Assembly: GCF_000003815.2 (NCBI RefSeq)
Contig: NC_049989.1
Coordinates: 16,156,522-16,220,521, forward strand
Direction: 5' to 3'
Length of the DNA: 64,000 nt
Source of the DNA: Branchiostoma floridae
Lineage: Eukaryota; Chordata; Leptocardii; Amphioxiformes; Branchiostomatidae
The notes beneath the pieces are model-generated. The model searched no databases and had not been told where the DNA came from. It worked only from the letters and a program-made list of their open reading frames with translations. Within the stretch, counting starts at the first letter, position 1, and each line of letters begins with the position of its first letter. The translations under genes and the position numbers were made by a program. Shown in pieces: positions 23,801 to 35,800 of this stretch.

Positions 23801-26800
23801 AATATAGTGCCATCGTCTGGGACCCATACACCAACAAAGGGATACAGGCGGTGGAGGCCGTCCAGCGCAGGGCAGCCCGAGTGACCCTAAATGACTACCG
23901 GCAGACTAGCAGCGTGACACAAATGCTTTCAGACCTGCAGTGGCGCCCTCTCTCCGAAAGGAGGAGGAACGCCCGCCTCACCTTTTTCTATAAAGTAGTC
24001 AACAATAATATTAACATAGACGCCAGCAATATTCTGAAGCCTGCCCAAGGGCGCACCCGGGGTAGTCACGACTTCAAATACCAACACATATTCGCACGCA
24101 CCGACATCTACAAACACTCTTTTTTCCCACGCACAATTCCCGAGTGGAATGCCCTGCCTGGCACGGTTGTAAGCGCTCCCAACGTTGAGCACTTCCGTGC
24201 CAGGCAGGCGGCCTGCCCGCCCTAACCCGGGAGCCTCAGCTCCCCCCCCCCCTACTTTTGCCCCTCGCGGGGTCATTTGGGGGTATATATGCAGATGCAG
24301 ATGTCAACTTTATGGCACTCTGACGTTATTACGCCTTGCTGTCTGTTAAATTTGTCACTTGAAGAACGACGCGTTGACATTTTAGTACACTTGAAATGAG
24401 TTTGGACAAACTTCTATGTTTAGTTTAGAATTTGCAAGACAGTAAGAAAGGACACTCACTCCGGTAGGTGTCGCTGTTAGAGGTTTATATAATTTTGTTG
24501 TTTTTTGTTTAACTAAGAGTCCCGACTTTGCCATAGCATAAGTATGTGGTAATCCAAGAAATGTCATATTTTAGCTTCCAAAACGGGCCATAGCTAGCCA
24601 GAAATTTGTTTTAGAGGACACAGATGTGATTGCAATACTACTGTGCTTTCCCCCCTACAGGTACAATGGTACAGTCTGGCCCCCTCTCCCCGGCCTACTC
24701 TCCCCGGCCTATCCTCCCCATATGGCTCGCACCGGGAGCGCTCCTTACCCAGATGCATGACAATGCACAGGTTACATGTATGAGGCAAGAAGATATTTGT
24801 GAAAGAAAAGATTTATCAATAAAACAAGAAGAGAGAAAAATGCTAATCAGTCACAATTCTACACAAAAGACAGCAAAATATATTACTGCATACATACCTT
24901 TGTTATCACTATGCTATTTGTTTCTGGGTTATCAAAGCTGTGGCTGTAATTGTAAAACAAAACAACAAATTACATCAAATATGTACATGACTGCACAAGT
25001 GCACTGACAGTCTTTAAGTGATATTGGGTGGCATTAGTCCTTTGACATCAAATATTGTATCTCCCTTTCAGTCAGTCTACAATACTACCTACTAGTAGAC
25101 TAAGTATTACTTACACAAGTTACACGTAACTGCGGCAATAAAATATGGCATAGAACAGCTAGTTTAAAAAAAATCAAATTCAAGTTCAGTTACAATACGA
25201 TCTAAGTAATGTATCATTATACAACAAAAGCAAAGTCATGTATGGCTCAATGAATTTTTCAATATACAAAGACACATGATCCTTAATAAAAGCTTACTTG
25301 AATGGATGTGACAGGGACCACTGCACTTTTGGGCTCTACATAAAACACACAAATTTCATTCATCATATTAGGAAAATTTGCATATTTGGGAATGAATATA
25401 ATGCCACAGGTAAAGATAAGCAGTTAGAAAAGGAGAGACATGAACAACTAATTTTTACAGACATGCAGTATTACATCAGTCTGCTAGGAGGCGCAATATC
25501 ACCATCACTAACAGTAGCATGCCTCTGCCAGCAATGGAGTTACTTGGTAGGAGAACACCAACACCTACAACAACAAACTGACTGAACTCAATGCGGATAA
25601 GATTATAGAACTGCAGCCAAACAAACAGCTGTAAATTTGGTCATGTGCATTTATACGCCAATCTTCAGAATCCTATTCTGACGATTTAAAAGCAGACTTA
25701 TTATACTACTATACAGTTCATGCCTTACTGGCTCTTTATATTTCAGTGTTTACATACATTGTACATGCTTCACGATTTCGGTCGCACTAAATTTTATCTC
25801 TTGTAACTTCACAGACTCCCGGGGTTGTGGATAAGTCACCCTTAAAAACTGCAATGCCATTCACTTGAAATCAACTACCATTTAAGAAAAAAATCACAAG
25901 TACAAATGTATGATTACCTTTTTCAAGATGTCAGCCCAGCTCCACGCTTTGATGTCACCAGTACCAGCACTGAAAAACAAGGGGAAATACATAAAGCAGA
26001 TTCCTTAAATGTTTTTTGACGGAAATTTAAATAACATTATACACATAACTAAAGTTCAACTAGCTTGGGGTAGCTTTTGAGACGAAATCTGTCTCTTTGT
26101 CAACCCAGAGATCTCATCTTGGAGTCAATGCTGAAAGAAAAAGATCTACTGGCCAAAGTAGCAAAGGTAAGGTAAGGTAAAGTTATGTGGCAATCCCATG
26201 CTGAAAATGTTAGCTTGTTACAGTGTAATCATTATGTGACTTTGCTATGGCTTGTGTCTGCTGCCATGCACACTGGGTCACCCCTACTATTTTCATTATC
26301 AAAGTGTTTTATGTCTTAAATTTCTACATGTATAGGTACAAATGTATGACGCCATCTGCTCCCTTGTACACATTAGGCCATTCGTATTACGTCCCCATCC
26401 GATAGGACAGTGGGACTCTTTTCCAGACCGGCACAGGCCAGGGCTCAAGTCTGGGCCAATGGCTGTACAGAATATTAACCAGATGTGGTGAAGTATAGTA
26501 GAGTGTGCAAATACACCATGCGGACATGACAAAGTTCATTATTAAAGAATCTGTTAGCTGTTTCCCTATGTGCAGATTCCTTTCTTCTAAACAACGAAGA
26601 AACACAGTTACATTAGTCCGCAATATTGAAACTTGTACAACAAACTCTCCCAGTAGAGTGTTTAGCATACGGCTTGCAAAATTAATTTAGCAGTCTTGAT
26701 CCATGAAATGAGGAGTCTACCCTGGGAGTACGAGGGTCCAGGGGCATGGGGATAAAATCAATAAGTTAGCGACACTGTAGGAGTAACCACATGCAAGGCA

Positions 26801-29800
26801 ATTCTTTATATTGTCTTGAACAGACAGTCTACATTAGATGGCACCCATGCATATGAAAACCATTCTTTATATTCGTGAGTTGACAGTTGCTCAAGCAAAT
26901 GGACAAATTTTGTAAATTCTGTACTAAATTTCATGTACTGATGATGTACATTGTAGCATCCACTATGATGACTTTTCATCAGCGACGCTGGGCAAGATCA
27001 TCACGTATATCTTAATATAACCAGTTCTGGATTTCCTTTTTATTGGTTCTGGGAAAATATGGGACACATGTCTAGTAATTAGAAGACCAATTATGATTAA
27101 AATAAAAGAAGGCCCAGAAGTCAGATATTTGGTAGAAGCAATTAGTGATCAGGTAGTAAATTGCTCTGTCAACAATCACTCTTATGTTTGCATGTAATAG
27201 TACTGTAAATGCCATCAATTTTACGGTATGGAGAAAAGGGAGTGTTCAGTGTGATTTTTAGTGCACGGTTGAAACAAGTGGGTAGTTGGGCAAGCATCTT
27301 TTATAGGGCAGTTTAAATTCGTGGTGAAGAGGTAAAAGGGTAAACCATAATAAACATGAAACCACCACAAATGTCAACATTTACATTTCTGTGACATCAA
27401 AACAGCTGCCAGTAAATTTCCTCACAGCCCAAAAAAGAGGCTATCGTCAAGCGATGAAAGTACAATCAATGATTCGTTGTTAGAGCCCTGCTTACTGCTA
27501 CGGTCGCCACTCGTGGCGTAACTTTTCCCGCTGACATTGCATGAAGGGTAATCACCGGCATGGATTACCGGGAAGAAGGCGACATATTGCCCGTCCTTGG
27601 CAAGATAGGGTGCAGCGATATTGAAAAAGAAATTAAGACCGGGTAAAAGGTGGCCGTTCCGCCCAAGGTTACGCGTACGGCTCCCCACGGGCACGTAGAC
27701 GTTCAAAGCGATAAGGCCACACCAATTTTATTTGTTGCCTCTCAGATTTGCCTGTCCATTTTTTTCACTTAAAAAAAATGTTTTGCTCACAAACTTGTAA
27801 ATATTGCCATTCAGAGCCACATATACATAATTTCAGTCTAAAAACAATGCCTTAAGCTTCTATTCTGAACAATAGTAACAAATCAAAGCAAGGGATTTAC
27901 TGCATAAAATGTGCCATTAAACTCTTCAGGCTGTTTTTTGTTGTTGTTACAGAATAGCTCCCCCCCAAACCTTTGGAAAAAAATTATCTTTTTTTTCGAC
28001 CTGTAGGTCCAATTTTTTCTGAAAAAATCTGAGAAGCAACAAATAAGATTGGTGTGGCCTAAGAGACCCTTTGGCTGTTGTACCTGAGAGGGTACCTTGG
28101 GCATGCAAATGAGGTAATCTGTGGGCTGCATGAGTGTGAATGGGGAGTTTGATTTTTTTTGTTGGAACCTTAAAAGTTAAACTTTGTTTATTCATGAGGA
28201 GCTCAAATCGGCCTAGCCATTTTTCCATGTGGTCATGATGGGCAAGACAAAATTCTAAAAATTAAACATAGATCTAATCTAAAGTCATATTGATAAATAT
28301 TTTAAATAATCTATTGCATATACATGTCGCAGAGTGCTAGCCAAGTTTTCCTCCCTGCCCTGCTACTTTAACCTTAAATCGTATGAAAACCATAAAATTT
28401 CATCGTTGTGGCCTGGGGGATATGATCAATAAAATGGCAGTCGTGCCAGCATACTAAACGTGTAATTCCCAGAGTACTAAGAATCAATATTGGAGCCAGT
28501 TGATCTATGGCAACATCTTCAGGGCACTTGTTAGAACACTCAGTGGTAGACTTAGTAATTGTACTTGGGAGGATTCCATTACTCCATTAGTGGAATGGTG
28601 AGCTTAGTTATAAAACGACAAGTTCATTTTAACCTGTTGCAAAGCAATGTCCACTAGTACATGTATACATGTGGGACATACCTGATAAGAAAACGTTCAG
28701 TAGAAGACAGGGTGTACACTGGGCCATTGTGAGCTGTGAATAAAGAAAAACAACACTTGATCATTATTAGGCTTATATATATTACTGGCATGTGCAAACT
28801 TCACATTCTAAATCATGTCGTACTAGTTGACACAAGTCTGTTGAATGTTAACCTACAGTTACATGAATGTGTAGTACCAGAAGTGATAGATTAATATCAT
28901 TTTTTGCCAAGAGATAGAATTATTACTTTCACCACGATGGTCATGTTTTCGATAGTGTTGGTGTGCTTGTGTGTGTGTGTGTCTGTTTGTGTGAGACCAT
29001 CATAACTAGAGAATGCCTGTTTATCTTGATACTTGGTACATATTTATGTGGGTTACTGTAGGTCTTGCTGAGACCTCAAAATGATTAGATTTTGGGCCCC
29101 TTAGCAGCTTTAGATGATATTGCAGGGGACTTTCTGGTTTTGATATCTTATGTTATTGTATGACACTGGTACACACCTTGGAAGGTAAACACTGGTTTGC
29201 GGCTGTCTTCTTTTGCATCTGCACTCAAGGAGGCTGCAAGACTAAAGATGAACAAATACAGCACTCATTGATTATCAATAAATCATAATACAGTACAGAA
29301 TACACAGCAGTAACATACCCATTCAAGGATTCTAATCCATAAAAGACTATTAATGGAAAATTAAAAGCTGATTCAGTTTTGATTTTTGAGATATTCAAAC
29401 ATTGACATTTAACTGCTGGGCAGTGGCATCAAATTTGACCACTTGACTTTTACAAAGTTTAAAGGTAATTCTCTAAGTTTCTACCCAATGGCACATTGCC
29501 TGAAATAGATACATGTTGACTTACATATTGAAACTCTTTCATGTTTGAGTATAAAGTTTATTGAATTTAAAGATGTGGTTGGAATGATCTAGAGGTTGCG
29601 GGTTTGATTCCTCTGGTATTCCCGGCTAGACATTCTGTCTTCAACCTTCCAGGTGTCAAAATGGGTACCTGACTTTGGTTGGGGAGGTAAAAGGCAGTGA
29701 AAGCAGAGGGATGGGATTTGCCTTCCGATACCGTGCCCTAGACACAGCTGATAACATACCTTTATGTCATACCTGTGACGCGAAAACGTTCGATACGGGT

Positions 29801-32800
29801 GTTCCGGACCGGCTGATAACTTTCCGTACGGCCCGGGCTTATCACACGGGCTCCATTCGAATAAATCGAACTGTTTCGAGTGGGCCGAGTACGGCGCCAT
29901 CGAAAGTTCGAATACCTGATTCGGACATTGGAACATTACTGTTGCAACGCTTTTTTTTTCGAGGGCCACAAATTTGTTCAACTTCTGGCACATTTCGCAT
30001 CAAAACAGTGGTTTTCTTAGGTGGGTATGACATAAATAAAATACAACACGGTGTATTCCGCATCACCCTCGGTCCCAGACCTCCCGCGGGTTGGATCACC
30101 CTTCGGCCGTCGTGCGATCCGACCCGCGGTCGGGCTGGTACCTCGGGTGATACGGAATACACCATGTTGTATTCTATATTTACCTCTCTCAGATTGCTCA
30201 AATATTTTACCTGATAAAGAATCTTACATTTTTACTGACACAACTTTTCTGATATGTCGAAGGCTAGACACCCAGGTAATAAGATATGCCAAATAGCAGT
30301 TACTCAAGAAACTGGATATTATGATTTTGGAAACCAGTGTCAGTGATTAAATGTAGCAGATTCTACCTGAAACGTCTGACCATTTCCAACATCATACCCT
30401 GTTGCTTGAGTATAACTGCTATTTGTCACATTTCATAACCTAGATGTTAAACTTTCATTGACGAATCAGAAAATCATATTGTTTCTCAGTAGAATTTTCT
30501 GACAAACAAGTAATGGAATCTACACGGCCCGACGATGATTGACAGCGCAATGTGCTAATGTGTCATTAGGCCTGAGGTAGATTTGTACACGTACACAGGA
30601 AAGTGGCAGCTCGCACCTGCTCAAGGCATACCCTTACTTTAGGCCACAGCAAGTAAATTTTATGGATGACATCCTATGCAGAGTGCAAAAATATTGAAGT
30701 AGCACAAAAAAATAAAAACAAGATGGCTAAAAAAACAAGATGGTTAAATAGACACCATAAACGTCGCAACAAGATTTGAAGTGACAAAACGTGGCATCAC
30801 AACTAAAAACAAGGCATTCATTCCTGTATCAAAGAAGCAAACTAGTGTAAGCAGTAGTAAAAGTGACACTAGTGTGGTACACTGGTATCACAAGTCTTGC
30901 AGAGCTGGCAACTACATTCATGGCTTCCATATTGGTGGCACTTTTAGAACTTTCCAACACATTTCACTTCTGCAACTATAGTCATGGCTACCCCCAAGTG
31001 TCACTTCTAAAGTATAACTATTAGGCTTCAACACAACATGTTAGCCTATTTTGGTCTATCTGACCATCCCCAAGAGAAAAAAAAATTCTTGTTTTTTTTC
31101 TGAAATCAGGCAAAAATTTATGAGTGCACTGATGTCATCTAAGGGTTGGGCACCGGTAAGGTGTACCGGTACAAAACTGGCTTTTCTCATTGGACCGGTC
31201 TAGAAAAAACGGACCTGAAAAAATTTGGTGGAGCAGATGTTGGACCGATTGGAAAATGAACAGATTAATATATGATCAGGCATTCACGTTTTGGGGGTTA
31301 CCGGTCTAGGCAAATAACAAGAGCGAAGCAGAGTAGACTCTATAGTCATTTCTACCAACTTATACAGTCAATCATACAGAGGTAGTTATAGCTTTATAGG
31401 ATTTTAAAACGCCAGTGGGAGACTCGAATACTACACAAAATAGATTTCTTTGTAGCAAAATGGAACATTGTTTTAAGTATCGTCCATTCCATGTTTTCAC
31501 ATACTGAATCAGGTCCAGGTTCAGGTCCGGACCTAGAGTGTTCAGTTCAGTTCATCCTCGGAGAGGTGACACCATTGGACCTAGATGTCATCCAAAACAT
31601 TTACTTGCTGTGGCCTTACAGGACCTTTAACTTTATCTATCCTCCCTTTATAATGCCTGTCTGCTTCATTTTTCCTTTCCTGTCAGGACTACAGTGTTAA
31701 TTTTGCTTTCCCTAATTTTCCACCAAGAGCTAAGGAGATCATATGTAACCTTCCTTCCAAGGGGATTTAGACTTTGACAGCTTGACAAGGGTAGGGGGAT
31801 TGATACATGTAATAACAATGTGTAATATCAGAAACAACTTTGTCTCGATTAGGCCTAACCAAATTATTATTTGGTTGCCAGACACTTATAAAAAAAAAAA
31901 AACTCCCTCATTCCTTGCTTATTATCTTCTTTCCCTTGGTTTCTATCTATAATGGCAATTTGGTACTTTGATTGAGGGGGTATGTTTATTAGATTTTGGG
32001 GGGTCTAGGGGGTACTTTTATTCCTGGGGGTACTTTTATTTGGGAGACAAGAGTAGCATGAGGACAACATGAACATAGGACTCTGTCACTCCGACTGGGG
32101 GGTAGATCTGATTTTTATTAATTCCATAAAATAACACTGCTTGTCCTATACAATGAAGGATAAATGTATCTATCTAATGCACAAAATGAAAGTTGACATT
32201 GAAAGGCATTGTTGTGTCCTCAATACATGCATTTCAGTTTACTTTTTTCAACTGTGCTAGTATTGTAATATGTCTCACAAGAGTTAAGGCTAGCTTAAAA
32301 AAGATGACAAGAAAAAGACAAGATAATCCCTACCTACCGACCCTAATTTTTTCAGGACTGAAACAGCAAACACAACATTTTTTCCTAGGCCTAACCAAGT
32401 TGGACTACCATTGCTACTATTGCTGAAAGATATTGGTATCTTTAAAGTTTTACCTGAAAATGGTGATCCTCCCAAAGTTGTCACACACAGCCACAAAGCG
32501 TCCACAGGGAGAGAAGGACTGGGAGAAAACTGTGGTGTACAGCTGTCTGCGCTGGGTCAGCATCTCTGTCTGAAAGTTCAAAGATGAACGTCACTTTGTT
32601 ATGGATTGTTCATGATACAGGGCTCGAGATACTTTTTTTTGAATGCCTGCACTGGTGCTGGTAACATTGAAAATTACCTGCACCAGTTAAATTCTACCAG
32701 CACCAGTTAAATTTTACATGAACCACTTTAAATCTAGGAAGTATGGATCATACTAAAATTGTTGACGAACCATTGCTTATTTTTTCTTTTATACCTAATA

Positions 32801-35800
32801 GGTGGTAACAGTCAATGCAGCTAATAACAAACCATATACACCTACATCATAAGACATTTATGTATGTTAAAAACCCAGTACATGGACCAGTACAGGTAAG
32901 GTGCAGGTAGACTTGAATACTTCTGATACTGTAAATGCAGAAATTTTCCTGGCGGTTTTATGTTCGCAGTTTTTACCCTGCCAACTCAAGGCAAACTTAA
33001 AACCACCGCAAACATTTTCCATGCCAGTAAGAGACTACAGTGCATGGTGATACCGCAAACTTGAAACCACCGCGAACAGTCTTTTTCCCCGCTACTGCGA
33101 AATTAAATCCCCGCAAACTTAAATGCATTTACAGTATTCATTCCATTAGCTGTCATATATATTATTAGTAATTGTAACTAGTTTTCCTGGGGTACAAAAA
33201 ACACAATTTACATCTACATCAAAATTTAATGACTAACACATGTAAATGCATGTACAAATGTAATTTGAAATCTCCTGCCTAAACTTGCTCCGTCTTGGCT
33301 GTTGTTTTACAGTGTTGAATACGTTTATTTATCTGGTTGCCAACTGGCAGGTGAAAGTACTGATCAGATCAGCATATGTCCTTCTGTACTGTAACATTTT
33401 TTGCACATCTAACACCTTACTTTTAGATCACATCATAAACTTTTATGTGCTTCTTTTTTCACTGAAAAGTACACTTTGTAACTATCATAAAACAATTTCG
33501 TTACATTGACATTTGTCCTTAAAAGTTTGGACCCAGTAAGAAGTTGTCTCGGGCTTCAATCGGGCATCACTAAAAAGCTGCTATAAAACAACTACTTTAA
33601 GTTTAACAAAACTTATCATTACTGTAAATGCATTTAAGTTCGCAGGGATTTAATTTTGCGGTAGCGGGAAAAAGGACTGTTCACGGCGATTTTAAGTGTA
33701 GTACCATACACTGTATTCTCTTGCTGCCATGGAAAAATTAAACTACCGCAAAAATTTCTGCATTTACAGTATTCTTCAAATTCAAAATCTACTGTCCCAT
33801 TGCCAATTGTATTAGGAACATATTGGAGAGTCTGAATCAGATAAAGGCAAGCTGAAAATGAGCTTTGTCTCCACAGCAGAAAGTATGACAAACGACATCT
33901 TTAAAGATGTATCATTGCTGGTTGGGGTATATCCCTTTATAATGGCACACTCAGCTACAATCATCACACTTGATAATTGAGTTTCCCAACCATGAAAGCG
34001 ACACAGACAACACTGGTCTACTCTGGGTACCATCCTTCGTAGCAATCAATCTTTCCAACGGCAAACCACTGTGGTTAGCAAGGGAAAAGAGTGAGCCAGC
34101 GCCCAGCGGTTACTCTGAAGAATTAGGGATGGGTAAGGTTTTAGGGGTGGGTACCAGTACAGAAAATTCAGGTCCAGGTCCGGCTCAGGTCCAGAGAATC
34201 AGGTCCATGTGAGGAGGACCTGAAGCTACATGTAATTGTATGTGAACTCATTTGAAGGGCGATACTTAAAATCCTGGTCCATTTCTCCACAAGGAATCTG
34301 TTTTGCAAAGTATCTGACTCCCACTAATTTTCTAAAATCCAATATTCATATTGTACACAAGCAGGCTTTTAGCTAGGATTTTATAATAGGGAGTCCAAAC
34401 TTATTGGTGAGTCGCGGTAAGTGACTATTGTAGGGGGGCCTGGGGGCATCCACCTTGGTGCAGAGTTTTTGATGATTTTAAGTTAAAACAGTGCATTCTA
34501 AGGTATCCAAAGAGGCAAAAATACTGTTACAGATGCCACAGTAGAAGACTGTGACCACAGATGACCTGGTAGCATCCCTGGTTAATCAGAATTTCATGCT
34601 TGTCAGAGGATTTTCTCCCCAGCAAAGGGCGTCCAGGGGCATCAAATTTCTTGTTATTCTAAGAAAAGTGCGTCCACATGACGCGTTGACGCATGCCTGG
34701 CAAAAAGCCTGTACACAAGGCTAATTGTCTGAGATGTAGATGTACGTTTGACTGTAGAAACTTGGTAGAAAATGACAATAAAACTCAACTCTCGATCTAC
34801 TTTGCGCTTTGGAGCACCAAAACATGTGTACGCCTGCCGATATATATATGTACATTGTATACTGTTCAATTTCTAACTGATCCAAAATCCCACTGACTTT
34901 TTTCAGTTCCTGTCTATTCTAACAAGTCCAAGAAGAAAAAAAAACCTACGTAGGATGGTCCCCACGCTAACATTGGTGCACATAAAGGCACTGCTTGAAG
35001 TTTGCGTTCATTCAACTGGGCGTGCCTCACAAGTATTTCCCCATCAACTTGAAATTGGATCCTATTTTTGTGAACTGCCGCTGTGATTGGACCTTGATAG
35101 AATACACGGACGTAATCTACAGATAGACTCTACTGGGTGGGACGACTGATGAAATTGTAGAGTAGGAAATTTAAAGTGAGCAAAAATTCTCTCCTAGAAA
35201 GATTGAATCTTGAGTGATTGATTGCACAAGGCAGTGGCTTAATGTTTGTCGGACTAGAGTTCCAGTAGTCTCGAAGGTGCCCTTTTGAAGTAAAATTGTA
35301 CCATACATTTGTAAATCCCTTCACTCATTACACAGAGTTTGGAAATCCCCCACTAGTATCAGAAAACAAACCAAGACAAAACTCTTTCAGAAACAATTCT
35401 TTTGTATGGATCTGAATCATGGCTTATGACCAAGTCAAAATCCCCAAAAACTCAATGGCACATATACGAGGATGCTTCGTGTAGTCTACAATAGACCATG
35501 GTAGAAACATACTACAGACAAACAGTTGTATGGATCACTATCAAAAGTCTCTACAAAAGTGAAACAGCGTCGGCTGTGCCTTGCGGGGCAATTGAAAGAT
35601 TACTCAACGAATTTCAGAGATGAACGAAATTTTCTTACGTTTTGTGTATTTTGTTGTCTTCTTAGTCATAGTTTTACGTATCATGCAATATCTAAATTAT
35701 TAAAAAATTTGCAAAAATAACACAACAGTGCCGCAGTGAACGAACCTCGCAGTGCTGCACCGGTGCCCCAAGTGCAGTGAGATATCACCTTTGTAGTGCT

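Larger units (their letters stand above)
13693..24755. mobile_element. giant foldback element in THOC6 intron 7
   Basis: An 11,063-bp inverted structure. The left 13697-14400 and right 24750-24300 segments are near-perfect complements, sharing GGTAAGGAGCGCTCCCGGTG and the CCGGGGAGAGTAGGCCGGGG block. Each arm then continues into a tandem array of a ~190-bp unit. Flanking CATGACAA octamers suggest an 8-bp target duplication, as in hAT transposons and in sea-urchin TU foldback elements. No transposase frame is visible. The centre is an N gap at 18229-18691, so a coding core could be hidden or absent. Later insertions interrupt both arms. The architecture, long terminal inverted repeats made of tandem subrepeats, is that of Drosophila FB and sea-urchin TU elements (established). 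Family placement is inference. Confidence 0.8.

Noticed and set aside
13693-24755. Pure misassembly as the explanation of the inverted arms
   Set aside because: The arms carry different insertions with their own target duplications and different unit counts, so they are not the same reads placed twice. A misjoin at the N gap remains possible.
24630-25007. 125-residue plus-strand frame
   Set aside because: It is antisense to THOC6 exon 7 and to the foldback right end; a shadow frame.
29675-30214. 179-residue plus-strand open frame
   Set aside because: It coincides with a GC-rich hairpin repeat, where both strands are open because of the palindrome. No protein motif.
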